From the NCBI GenBank assembly GCA_002305045.1, contig DBPX01000020.1, positions 12,791 to 76,790 on the forward strand: a stretch of 64,000 bases of DNA. The letters run 5' to 3'. The notes beneath the pieces are model-generated. The model had not been told where the DNA came from and made no database searches. It saw only the letters and a program-made list of their open reading frames with translations. A program made the translations under genes and the position numbers. Below are positions 36,967 to 45,112 of the stretch, in pieces. This DNA comes from Ruminococcus sp. UBA1409. Its GTDB lineage: Bacteria > Bacillota > Clostridia > Oscillospirales > Ruminococcaceae. Numbering within the stretch: the stretch's first letter is position 1; every line of letters starts with the position of its first letter.

Positions 36967-37410
36967 TCAGAGAATAAGCTCAAGCTGGCAGTCAAACGGC
37001 TCCCTGCTTACATGATAGAGGCTGTATTCGCTTGCCTCCACACAGCCTAGGCTTTTATAAAACGCCTGACTCTCGACGGCTGAATGAGCGGAAATGTAGA
37101 GCTTTTCCGCCTTTTTGCAAGACGCCCAGCTCCTTGCGAGATTAAAAAGCTCCCTTCCGATTCCCATTCTTCTCATCTCGCTCGACACATAGATATTGGT
37201 AAGGTCAAGATACTGCCCCTGCGAGCCGAGCGGAGCTGCCGACACCGAGACAAAGCCCTTTAGCCTGCCGTCAAGGAAGGCTCCTGCCGCAAAGCCTCCC
37301 GAGCTAAGCGTGCTTTTAAGCTCGTTTACAAGATTCTGATAGTCAGACTCGCTCCAGTCGTCAATAAACGGGTCGCTTTTTATCACCCAGACGCCGACCT
37401 TGCAGACCTG
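36967..37410 (-). pseudogene. GNAT N-acetyltransferase lacking its 5' end
   Basis: The 139 codons from the first internal ATG contain the whole acetyl-CoA-binding core (LTNIYVSSEMRRMGIGRELF, LYISAHSAVESQAFYKSLGC, EPFDCQLEL). The upstream frame continues without a start (TQTQVCKVGVWVIKSDPF) and resembles the mid-N-terminal part of this GNAT group, which normally has some 30-40 further residues. Around 37.41 kb the frame runs into unrelated DNA that codes on the other strand. I read this as truncation at a junction (insertion or assembly join). If translated from the internal ATG it would lack the first strand and helix of the fold. Confidence 0.65.
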
Positions 37411-37413
37411 CGT

Positions 37414-37968
37414 TTGAGTGGCGATATGATTGAACTATTGAAAAGCGGGTTGGTGGACAATTCTCTTTTGTGCGAGTTAGCGACACACCCGGATTTTCCC
37501 CGGCTCATGGCTGACCTTGAAATTTATGTGAATGGCGTGGCAGGAAAACAGGTGCAGAGCGCAAACGCCATTGTGGACGCTGTGAGTGCAACAATTATGA
37601 AACAACACAATCCCGGCTTGACTGACCCGCAGTTAAGGCAGCTTATCGCCGCCCATATTGACGACGACAGCTTTTGCCGCTATGTGATACAGCAGGACAT
37701 AAACAAGATAGCCCTCGACCTGCGGGAAGCCCATAAAGACGATTTTTTCAGTGTCCCGGAGGACAACCCACTGGAAGATTTCTTACAGACCGCCGAGGAA
37801 ACCGCCAGTCCGGACAGCGACCCGGAGCAAGCGTCACTGGCATTTATCTGCAAACGGCTCCGGCTGAATTACAGGAAGCTATCCGAGGAAGAAAAGAAAT
37901 GGCTCAAAAAGATTTCGGAGAAGTCCGACTTGCTGAAAAATCCAAATCCCCAGCGAGGTAGGAAATGA
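37414..37968 (+). CDS. Uncharacterised protein, probable mobile-element origin, perhaps 5'-truncated
   Basis: I recognise no family. About 180 residues, helical and charged: MIELLKSGLVDNSLLCELA at the start, an acidic middle, and a C-terminus of KRLRLNYRKLSEEEKKWLKK. The frame is open upstream across the junction, so it may be the 3' part of a longer gene; the TTG at 37414 and ATG at 37426 are both weakly supported. Codon use (CGG, GCC, CTG) differs from the first-half genes. Its place beside resistance and Nudix genes suggests an integrative or conjugative element fragment. Confidence 0.5.
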   Translation: MSGDMIELLKSGLVDNSLLCELATHPDFPRLMADLEIYVNGVAGKQVQSANAIVDAVSATIMKQHNPGLTDPQLRQLIAAHIDDDSFCRYVIQQDINKIALDLREAHKDDFFSVPEDNPLEDFLQTAEETASPDSDPEQASLAFICKRLRLNYRKLSEEEKKWLKKISEKSDLLKNPNPQRGRK

Positions 37969-38000
37969 GAGAACGACAAATGGGAATTTGAGGAGGTAAC

Positions 38001-38519
38001 ATGAGATTACTGTTTGAGATGGATAAGAAAGATTACGGGAAATGTACACACGCATTTGTTCGCAATTCTGCCAGAAGTATTATTATCGTAAACAACAAGA
38101 TTGCTATGATTCACAGCTTGAAATATGACTACTATAAGTTCCCCGGCGGAGGCATAGAAAGCGGTGAGAATCCCATAGATGCTATGATACGGGAAACCCG
38201 TGAGGAATCAGGGCTGGTAGTTAAACCCGAAACGATAAAAGAATATGGGTATGTCCACCGCATTCAGAAAAGTGATTCGGACGAGACGGAATGCTTTGTT
38301 CAGGATAATTATTATTATCTTTGTGAAGCAGATAAATATGTGGTTGCGCAAAACTTAGATGAGTATGAATTTGCAGAAACATATACTTTAGAATTTGTTG
38401 ATCCTGAAACTGCGATAAGAAAGAATCGTAATGTAGCACAAACCCCTTATAATCAGGCCATGTTTGAGAGAGAAGCAAGAGTTCTTGAGCTATTGATGGC
38501 CGAAGGATTATTAGGTTGA
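38001..38519 (+). CDS. Nudix hydrolase
   Basis: A 172-residue nucleotide-diphosphate hydrolase. The Nudix box is complete: GGGIESGENPIDAMIRET then REESGL, matching GX5EX7REUXEEXGU. GAGGAGG precedes the ATG. Base composition is more AT-rich than either flank. Nudix genes occur as passengers next to resistance genes on Firmicute mobile elements; substrate unknown. Confidence 0.88.
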   Translation: MRLLFEMDKKDYGKCTHAFVRNSARSIIIVNNKIAMIHSLKYDYYKFPGGGIESGENPIDAMIRETREESGLVVKPETIKEYGYVHRIQKSDSDETECFVQDNYYYLCEADKYVVAQNLDEYEFAETYTLEFVDPETAIRKNRNVAQTPYNQAMFEREARVLELLMAEGLLG

Positions 38520-38562
38520 CAACCTCCAGCTTGTCGTAGAAATAGCAAAGCCAGCCGAGCCA

Positions 38563-38606
38563 GTCAACGGTCAAGATGAACGGCGCATAAATGCGCCGCC
38601 GTTGAC
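38563..38606. repeat. Two-tier hairpin between the Nudix and ANT(6) genes
   Basis: Outer arms GTCAACGG / CCGTTGAC enclose an inner hairpin CGGCGCA-TAAA-TGCGCCG. It could be a terminator of the Nudix gene or a relic of a mobile-element processing site; there is no T tract. Confidence 0.5.
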
Positions 38607-38694
38607 AGTCCCGCCCGTCTTTGCTAAAGGGTAATCAAGGCGGGAAAGCCCTAAAATGGCTTCACACCTATTTCAATAATTGGAGGAGATAAAA

Positions 38695-39561
38695 ATGAGA
38701 TCAGAAAAGGAAGTTTATGATATTGTTTTGAATTTTGCAAAAACAGACAAACGCATTCGCATGGTTACTTTGGAAGGATCTAGAACAAATACAAATATTC
38801 CGCCTGATGATTTTCAGGATTTTGATATTACTTTTTTTGTTACGGATATGGACAGCTTCACAAGTGATGATAAATGGCTAGATATATTTGGTGAAAGGTT
38901 GATTCTGCAAAAGCCGGAAGATATGGAATTATTTCCAGCTGTAGAAAAGGGATTTTCATATTTAATGCTGTTTACTGATGATGTTAAGATAGATTTAACT
39001 TTGCTGCCGCTGGAACTGATAGACGAGTATTTTACATGGGATAAACTGGTAAAGTTACTGTTGGATAAAGACAACCGTATCGTAAAGCCGCCAATACCAA
39101 CGGATATAGACTACCACTTGCAGAAGCCTACTCAAAGAATGTTTGACGATTGCTGTAATGAATTTTGGAATACTACAACATATGTAGTAAAGGGCTTATG
39201 CCGCAAAGAAATTCTTTTTGCTATTGACCATATGAATGATATAGTACGAAAAGAATTGCTTCGCATGATTTCCTGGCTGATTGGTATCAAACAGGGATTT
39301 CATTTCAGTTTGGGAAAAAACTATAAATTTATGAAGCAATATGTCCCAGAGGAATTGTGGGAACGACTTATGTCCACTTATAATATGGATTCCTATCCCC
39401 ATATGTGGGAATCCTTTGAACAATGTATGGCATTGTTCCGGGAGGTTTCGTCAGAAGTGGCATGCCAGTTGGATTACCAGTATCCACTATATGATGAAAA
39501 AATCAGTAATTATGTGATTCGGCAAAAGAAAAAATATGGCATTGAAGATGATAACAAATAA
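38695..39561 (+). CDS. Aminoglycoside 6-adenylyltransferase, ANT(6) type
   Basis: A 288-residue streptomycin-modifying enzyme. It carries the family signatures VTLEGSRTNTNIPPDDFQDFDITFFVTD (nucleotidyltransferase motif with the catalytic Asp pair), QKPEDMELFP, KIDLTLLPLE and DDCCNEFWNT, and ends SNYVIRQKKKYGIEDDNK. By recollection it is closer to ANT(6)-Ib than to ANT(6)-Ia (aadE), with several differences, so it may be a variant. It would transfer AMP from ATP to the 6-hydroxyl of streptomycin. GGAGGAG precedes the ATG at 38695. The gene is AT-rich and flanked by mobile-element debris, which supports acquisition. Confidence 0.88.
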   Translation: MRSEKEVYDIVLNFAKTDKRIRMVTLEGSRTNTNIPPDDFQDFDITFFVTDMDSFTSDDKWLDIFGERLILQKPEDMELFPAVEKGFSYLMLFTDDVKIDLTLLPLELIDEYFTWDKLVKLLLDKDNRIVKPPIPTDIDYHLQKPTQRMFDDCCNEFWNTTTYVVKGLCRKEILFAIDHMNDIVRKELLRMISWLIGIKQGFHFSLGKNYKFMKQYVPEELWERLMSTYNMDSYPHMWESFEQCMALFREVSSEVACQLDYQYPLYDEKISNYVIRQKKKYGIEDDNK

Positions 39562-39697
39562 AATTTTTTCATAGGATGAAAAAGTGTAGGAGTACAATAG
39601 ATATTGGACAGTTCATAAAAAAGAATGAAGGATAAGGTCTCATCGGTTATAGTTGAAGTTGCAGACAACAACATAATGAGAGGAGGCCATATCCTTC

Positions 39698-39920
39698 ATG
39701 AGTAAGAGTATAACGCAGGACATGGTGTGTAATCCCTAATAAAATATGCGGAGAAATGCGGCGTGAGCCGCGCTAGCTCAAAGTATAATAAAAGCCGGTC
39801 GTACATCAATTTCTGGAAGGCTCGCTGAGACGGGGGAGCAATCCTTAACCTGTCAGTCCCGGTAGCCCCACAGCCGTCCCAACCAGCAGCTGTCCACAAC
39901 ACTGCTCCAACAACTTTCCT
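39698..39920 (+). pseudogene. Decayed transposase N-terminus (helix-turn-helix, IS481/IS3-like)
   Basis: The start MSKSITQDM reads in one frame and breaks at paired stops. A +frame continuation reads KYAEKCGVSRASSKYNKS then RSYINFWKAR with a stop, and a third frame continues SLTCQSR, stop, PHSRPNQQ. Stitched together these match the N-terminal helix-turn-helix of a Clostridial DDE transposase as I remember it (KYGVSRASRKYNKSRSYIYFWKARWDGS). At least two frameshifts and several stops make it nonfunctional, and the catalytic DDE part is absent. A ribosome site (GAGAGGAGG) is still visible before the ATG. Confidence 0.7.
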
Positions 39921-40015
39921 ATGAGACCACTACACTGACTCTCTTCCTTAGAGTTCACCGTCCAATATGTTTGACAAACCTACACCCTCGCTTCTTCCTA
40001 GGATAAAAAAGGCAC

Positions 40016-40046
40016 TTGACTTCGAGTGTACTGGAAGGGTTATACT
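40016..40046 (+). promoter_or_regulatory. MerR-type promoter with 19-bp spacer and dyad
   Basis: TTGACT (40016-40021) and TATACT (40041-40046) are separated by 19 bp. The spacer holds a dyad TTCGAGT-GT-ACTGGAA (one mismatch between arms). An over-long spacer with a central dyad is diagnostic of activation by MerR-family regulators, which untwist the DNA. The leader to the next ATG is about 60 bases. Confidence 0.75.
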
Positions 40047-40107
40047 TTTTATGCGTGTTAAGATTTCAAGTGTTATGCCCTCAACACAACGAAAGGATGA
40101 TACAATT

Positions 40108-41229
40108 ATGGAAAAATCCACCGTTTATTTTACGGATTTCCGCTGTCCTGTGGGTACCAGCCAGCTGGATAAGCTCAAACGCCTCTGCATTGCGGCGGGA
40201 ATCAAGAACCTGGATATGGACGGAAAGTTTGTAGCCATTAAAATGCATTTCGGCGAGCTGGGAAATCTCGCATTTCTGCGTCCCAACTATGCCAAGGCTG
40301 TGGCGGATCTCTGCAAAGAGCAGGGCGGACTTCCCTTTTTGACCGACTGCAATACCCTGTATCCCGGAAGCCGTAAAAACGCTCTGGAGCATATGGATTG
40401 CGCCAACCTCAATGGATTTAACACCATCTCCACCGGATGCCAGATTATCATCGGCGACGGACTGCGGGGAACCGATGAGGTGGAGGTGCCGGTGGTCAAC
40501 GGCGAATATTGCCCTACCGCAAAGATTGGACGGGCCATTATGGATGCGGATGTCTTCATCAGCCTGACCCACTTCAAAGGACATGAGGCCACCGGTTTTG
40601 GCGGCGCCATCAAGAATATTGGTATGGGCTGCGGAAGCCGTGCCGGTAAGATGGAGCAGCACAAGAGCGGAAAGCCCGCCATTGACGAGGAACTCTGCCG
40701 CGGCTGCCGCCGCTGCGCCCATGAGTGCGGCAGCGACGCCATCTCCTACGTAGGCGGCAAAGCGGTCATCGATTACGATCTGTGCAAGGGCTGCGGGCGC
40801 TGCATCGGTGCCTGTAACTTTGACGCGGTGTACAATCCCAACGACAGCGCCAACGAGCTGCTGGACCGCAAGATGGCGGAATATGCTCAGGCCGTCTGCC
40901 ATGGACGTCCCTGCTTCCACATCTCCCTGGTGCAGGATATCAGCCCCAACTGTGATTGCCATGGGGAGAACGATGCGCCCATTCTGCCGGATATCGGTAT
41001 GTTTGCAAGCTTTGATCCGGTGGCGCTGGATCAGGCCTGTGCCGATGCCTGCCTGAAGGCGACCCCCATTGCGGACAGCCAGTTGGGAGAAAATCTGGCA
41101 AAACCCGGTTGGGAATGCCATCACGATCATTTTATGGATTCCAATCCCAACATTGAGTGGAAAGCTACGCTGGACCAGGGTGAGAAGATCGGACTGGGAA
41201 CCCGGCAGTACATCCTGAAGAAGATTTAA
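40108..41229 (+). CDS. DUF362 protein with two 4Fe-4S ferredoxin motifs
   Basis: A 373-residue iron-sulfur protein. The DUF362 body (VAIKMHFGELGNLAFLRPNY; DVFISLTHFKGHEATGFGGAIKNIGMG) surrounds a central dicluster ferredoxin insert: CRGCRRCAHECGSDAI and CKGCGRCIGACNFDAV. Family members are common in anaerobes, but their reaction is not established. GAAAGGA precedes the ATG at 40108; the frame is open 47 codons upstream, through the promoter, and that part is not credible. The MerR-type promoter implies induction by an effector such as an aldehyde, drug or metal. A strong terminator follows. Confidence 0.85.
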   Translation: MEKSTVYFTDFRCPVGTSQLDKLKRLCIAAGIKNLDMDGKFVAIKMHFGELGNLAFLRPNYAKAVADLCKEQGGLPFLTDCNTLYPGSRKNALEHMDCANLNGFNTISTGCQIIIGDGLRGTDEVEVPVVNGEYCPTAKIGRAIMDADVFISLTHFKGHEATGFGGAIKNIGMGCGSRAGKMEQHKSGKPAIDEELCRGCRRCAHECGSDAISYVGGKAVIDYDLCKGCGRCIGACNFDAVYNPNDSANELLDRKMAEYAQAVCHGRPCFHISLVQDISPNCDCHGENDAPILPDIGMFASFDPVALDQACADACLKATPIADSQLGENLAKPGWECHHDHFMDSNPNIEWKATLDQGEKIGLGTRQYILKKI

Positions 41230-41254
41230 CGGGAAATCGTTGTTTTCTATCACA

Positions 41255-41294
41255 TCCCGCATCCGGTACAAAACACCGGATGCGGGATTTTTTT
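41255..41294 (+). terminator. Strong terminator after the DUF362 gene
   Basis: A perfect 12-bp stem (CCCGCATCCGGT / ACCGGATGCGGG), 7-base loop, then seven T. Confidence 0.93.
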
Positions 41295-41423
41295 GAATCC
41301 TTCCAGAGATACCAAAAGGAAGAAGAGTTCTTACATTTGGTTTCTTTTTCAGAGAAACTGGACCATTACAAATGCGTGGGAAAATGATAGGATAAAAACC
41401 AGAGGGCGATTTCCGAAAAAGCT

Positions 41424-41441
41424 GCTTGCAAATTGGCAAGC
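41424..41441. promoter_or_regulatory. Small palindrome upstream of the sulfatase
   Basis: GCTTGC-AAATTG-GCAAGC lies 48 bp before the sulfatase ATG. It could be a regulator site. I see no convincing promoter boxes around it. Confidence 0.4.
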
Positions 41442-41488
41442 GATAGAGAAGCCATTGCCGCGTATATGCTTGAAAGGAGGATTTGAGA

Positions 41489-42988
41489 ATGCATCAAAAG
41501 CCAAACCTGGTTTATATTTTGGCAGATGATATGGGATACGGAGACGTCTCCTATCTGAATCCACAAAGCGCATTTAGGACCCCCAATCTGGACCGGTTGG
41601 GACGGGAGGGACTGTGTTTTACCGATGCACACGCTACCTCAGCAGTTTGCACCCCATCCCGCTATGGAATTTTGACCGGGATGTATAATTGGCGCTCTCC
41701 TCTCAAACAGGGGGTGTTGAGCGGGTATTCTCCTGCACTGATTTCCCCGGGAACCCAGACAGTAGCATCCATGCTCCGTCATCAGGGCTATGATACCGCC
41801 TGCATTGGAAAATGGCATTTGGGTATGGATTGGCAGACAACGGACGGTCAGCCGATACAACAGCGCAGCGGTTCACTGGCACCGGGAAATGTGGATTATC
41901 AGGCGTCCATTGGACGTTCCCCCAATACGTTTGGATTTGATTATTTTTATGGAATCAGTGCTTCCTTGGATATGCCTCCCTATGTCTACATTGAAAACGA
42001 TCATGTGACTCAGCTTCCGGACCATGAAGATCCGGGAAAGGCCAATCCACCGGACGGTTTTGCGCCGGATTTTCATCGTCCAGGACCATGTGCACCGGAT
42101 TTCCGGCATGAAGATGTGTTGCCGCATCTGTGCGAGAAGGCGGTGGAATATATCACCGGGCAACGGGAAAAACCATTTTTCCTGTATTTCCCGTTGCCTG
42201 CGCCCCATACCCCCATTGTGCCCACCGCTCCCTATATCGGATGTTCCGCAACCAATTTATATGGGGATTTTTGTGTAATGTGCGATGGGGTTGTCGGGAA
42301 GGTGATGGATGCCCTGCAAAGCAGCGGACAGGCTGAAAATACCATTTTGATCTTTGCTTCCGACAACGGATGTTCTCCTCAGGCAGATTTTTCCCAGTTG
42401 GCCCAGTTGGGACATTTCCCCAGCTATCATTTCAGAGGATACAAGGCAGATATCTATGAGGGAGGGCATCGCATTCCGCTGCTGATTCGTTGGCCGCAGA
42501 TGATTGCGCCGGGGCGCAGCTGTGATGAGGTGGTATGTCTTTGTGATTTGATGGCCACAATGGCCGAGATTTTGGATGTTCCGCTTGCTCCGGATATGGG
42601 GGTGGACAGTGTCAGCAATCTGCCGGTATGGCGCGGGGAAGCCTATCAAACCCCGCTGCGGGAAGCTACGGTACACCAGAGCATCGACGGCTCTCTCTCC
42701 ATTCGAAAGGGAAAATACAAACTGGAAATGTGTCCCGGTTCCGGTGGATGGAGTTATCCGCGCCCCAACCGGGACGATACCTCCCATCTTCCCTCCATTC
42801 AGCTCTATGATCTCTCCGAAGATCTGGGAGAAAAACACAATCTGGCTGAGCAGCTGCCAGAGGTGGTACAGCAGCTCAAGACACTGCTGGTTTCTTATGT
42901 GCGCAATGGACGCAGTACGCCGGGACCCAAACAGCCCAATCAAGGAGCAGAGATTTGGGAATCGGTGAAATGGCTGGAGCAGATTTGA
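41489..42988 (+). CDS. Cysteine-type sulfatase, apparently cytoplasmic
   Basis: A 499-residue arylsulfatase-fold hydrolase. Metal-binding ADDMGYGD is at about 12-19. The sulfatase signature with modifiable Cys54 is AVCTPSRYGILTG, followed by GKWHLG and ASDNGC. Cys54 must be converted to formylglycine; in anaerobes the radical-SAM enzyme anSME does this, and no such gene is in the window. No signal peptide is present, unlike most glycan sulfatases, so it likely acts on a small imported sulfate ester. AAAGGAGG precedes the ATG at 41489. Confidence 0.9.
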   Translation: MHQKPNLVYILADDMGYGDVSYLNPQSAFRTPNLDRLGREGLCFTDAHATSAVCTPSRYGILTGMYNWRSPLKQGVLSGYSPALISPGTQTVASMLRHQGYDTACIGKWHLGMDWQTTDGQPIQQRSGSLAPGNVDYQASIGRSPNTFGFDYFYGISASLDMPPYVYIENDHVTQLPDHEDPGKANPPDGFAPDFHRPGPCAPDFRHEDVLPHLCEKAVEYITGQREKPFFLYFPLPAPHTPIVPTAPYIGCSATNLYGDFCVMCDGVVGKVMDALQSSGQAENTILIFASDNGCSPQADFSQLAQLGHFPSYHFRGYKADIYEGGHRIPLLIRWPQMIAPGRSCDEVVCLCDLMATMAEILDVPLAPDMGVDSVSNLPVWRGEAYQTPLREATVHQSIDGSLSIRKGKYKLEMCPGSGGWSYPRPNRDDTSHLPSIQLYDLSEDLGEKHNLAEQLPEVVQQLKTLLVSYVRNGRSTPGPKQPNQGAEIWESVKWLEQI

Positions 42989-42995
42989 TGCAGAA

Positions 42996-43038
42996 AAAGG
43001 GCCGTATTGGAAGCGTTGGCTTTCCAATACGGCCTTTG
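42996..43038. terminator. Bidirectional terminator between sulfatase and the convergent EEP gene
   Basis: AAAGGCCGTATTGGAA and its exact complement TTCCAATACGGCCTTT, separated by a 9-base loop. Confidence 0.88.
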
Positions 43039-43045
43039 CGTTGGT

Positions 43046-43891
43046 TTATTTCAAAGAATCGGTTTGCTTTTTCAGGCGCAGCGTAGCAAAAATAGGATAA
43101 TGATCTGACACAAAATCGCCGTCCACCTTGGCGCTGGCGATCTCCACATCCATCACCTCAAAGTCGTCCGAGACAAAGATATAGTCGATGGGGCTTTTGC
43201 CGCTGTTGCGTTTGCCGCGAAAGCCGTGGTAGGTATTGTTGAGCTGGTTTTCCTCGAGGATGGAATAGACGTCGTTGAGATGTACGTTGGCGTAGCTGTG
43301 CAGATTTTCCCGCAGGATGCGGATGGGACGGCTGTTGCGTTTGCAGTTCATATCTCCCATCAGGATGGTGGGAAGAGGGTCAAGACTGTTAAAACGGCTC
43401 ATATATTCCAGGATGATTCTTACCCCCAAAGTTCTGGCTGGACCACAGATGTGGTCAAAGTGGGTGTTAAATACACGGATGCGCTGGGAAGAATCCTTAC
43501 AGCGCAGCTCCGCCACCGTGCAGATACGGGGGAAAAAGGAAAAATAAGCTCTGGTACTGCCCTCTTCCGGCCGTTTGGAAAGCCAGAAGGTTTTATAAAA
43601 GGAAACACTCATGTCCGCATTATTCACGATGATGTCGGAATGTTCATCGCTGGAAGGCTTGGCACCCTGATATCGTCCCCACCCGATGATGCTGTAGTTG
43701 CGCAGCAGCTGTTTGAAGTCCTCTTTCATACGGGGGAGCAGTTCCTGCACCCCAACAATGGATGCCCCCGACTGCAAAATCAGCTGAGCAGCGCCCTGAC
43801 GGCGATCAATCCAGCGGTGTTTATGACGCAGCGGGGAATCACATTTCATATTGAAAGAGGCCACTTTTATCACGGAAGCGTCTGTAACCAT
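43046..43891 (-). CDS. Endonuclease/exonuclease/phosphatase-family hydrolase
   Basis: A 281-residue metal-dependent phosphodiesterase of the EEP superfamily. Conserved pieces in order: VASFNMK, GVQELL (metal Glu), FNTHFDH, ILMGDMNC, SPIDYIFVS and VSDHYPIFA (catalytic Asp-His). It has no signal peptide. Substrates in this superfamily range from DNA to phospholipids and sugar phosphates, so no specific role is claimed. The second ATG (43891) is chosen since GGAG stands 9 bases before it. Confidence 0.85.
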   Translation of the reverse strand: MVTDASVIKVASFNMKCDSPLRHKHRWIDRRQGAAQLILQSGASIVGVQELLPRMKEDFKQLLRNYSIIGWGRYQGAKPSSDEHSDIIVNNADMSVSFYKTFWLSKRPEEGSTRAYFSFFPRICTVAELRCKDSSQRIRVFNTHFDHICGPARTLGVRIILEYMSRFNSLDPLPTILMGDMNCKRNSRPIRILRENLHSYANVHLNDVYSILEENQLNNTYHGFRGKRNSGKSPIDYIFVSDDFEVMDVEIASAKVDGDFVSDHYPIFATLRLKKQTDSLK

Positions 43892-44038
43892 GGGAATCAA
43901 CTCCATCCAATCGTTGTAAAGGCAAGATCAATCGGTCGGTGAAAAGCGTATTGAAAGATACGCTACATTATCAGTGTACCACGTTTCCCGCAGATTTGTA
44001 AAGAGAATGGAGCAGGTTTTCAGTTTTGGTCTCTCCGG

Positions 44039-45097
44039 TTACGGTCTGCGCTTTTTCATCAGCGCACCCACCTTTTCTTTAGCCTTCTGGGCATTCTGGA
44101 TCAGGGTGTAGGCGGTAGGGTTAATAATATAATCAAATTCTCCGGCGTATTCCACCAGCTCCCCGTTTTTGAAGCTGCGCTTAAACATATAGACGCCGTA
44201 CAGATGCTCATCCTCCGCAGGATCGATGGTGACCCCCTGGAAATCATAGATGGAGCATCCGGCATGGAAAGCCCATTTGATCATCTCCCACTGCATCAGG
44301 TAGTTGGCGTTGAGATCCCGATGGGCATTGGAGGTTGCGCCATAGACATGGCAGGTTTTGCCGGCATATTGTACCGTGATGGCTCCGGTGATGGGTTCGC
44401 CCTGATAATAGGTGATATAAAGGCGGACATCTTCCCCGAAGGCGTCCAGAAACCGCTGAAGATATTCTTTGGGACGCACCGAAAAGTTGTCCCGCTCCCC
44501 GGTAGAGCAGTAGATGCGGTAGAAATCGTCGATGCCGGCCTTTTTGTCACAGATGCGGCATTCCACCCCGTTTTTGATGGCGTAGCGCACACAGTAGCGG
44601 GACTTTCTCCCGATGGTCATAAACAGATCGTCCTCACTGCCGGATTGGGGAAGGCGGATCAGATAGTTATGACGGGTCTGGATGGTCTCATGGTGTTTGG
44701 CGCCGGGGGTGAAGGAAAATCCCAGACCAGTGAGGGCGCTGATAGCCTGCTGGTCGTCGGCCATCACACAGGGGTCCCACTTGAGGATGTAGCCGTTATA
44801 CCGCCGCGCCACCTCCAAACCGCCGTCCAGCAGGTCTTTCAGGGTTTGGGTGTCGTGGTAATCGCATACCGGTCCTCTGGGGCAGTAGAGCAGGGAAGCG
44901 GAGAGCACCGGCATCTTCATAATCAGGATCAGCATAGCACCCCGCAGCGTCCCGTCCGGATTGCGGGAGGCCACCACTTCATACTGCCAGTTGTTTTTGA
45001 CTTTGGTCCAGTTGAGGGACTGGGTGAATCCGCCGTTGGGATGGATGCGGACAAACTCTTCATATTCGGGATACTGTTCCCGCTGTAAAATTTCCAT
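44039..45097 (-). CDS. FemAB-family peptidoglycan bridge aminoacyltransferase (copy 2)
   Basis: A 352-residue FemA/MurM-like protein with the double GNAT-like fold: FTQSLNWTKVKNNW, YCPRGPVCDY, RKSRYCVRYAIKNGVECR, GERDNFSVRPKEYLQRFLDAF and the C-terminal YDFQGV...YGVYMFKRSFKNGELVEYAGEFD. Such enzymes use aminoacyl-tRNA to add an amino acid to the lipid II peptide. It follows a close paralogue by 15 bases, so the two probably build successive positions of a two-residue bridge. Confidence 0.87.
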   Translation of the reverse strand: MEILQREQYPEYEEFVRIHPNGGFTQSLNWTKVKNNWQYEVVASRNPDGTLRGAMLILIMKMPVLSASLLYCPRGPVCDYHDTQTLKDLLDGGLEVARRYNGYILKWDPCVMADDQQAISALTGLGFSFTPGAKHHETIQTRHNYLIRLPQSGSEDDLFMTIGRKSRYCVRYAIKNGVECRICDKKAGIDDFYRIYCSTGERDNFSVRPKEYLQRFLDAFGEDVRLYITYYQGEPITGAITVQYAGKTCHVYGATSNAHRDLNANYLMQWEMIKWAFHAGCSIYDFQGVTIDPAEDEHLYGVYMFKRSFKNGELVEYAGEFDYIINPTAYTLIQNAQKAKEKVGALMKKRRP

Positions 45098-45112
45098 AGG
45101 CCTCTCCTTTCG

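Noticed and set aside
40081..41439. A minus-strand frame of about 450 codons opposite the DUF362 gene
   Set aside because: The plus strand carries ferredoxin motifs, a ribosome site, a promoter and a terminator in correct order; the antisense has none.
41293..41529. A small frame before the sulfatase (78 codons)
   Set aside because: It overlaps the terminator of the previous gene and the sulfatase start, and has no ribosome site or family resemblance.
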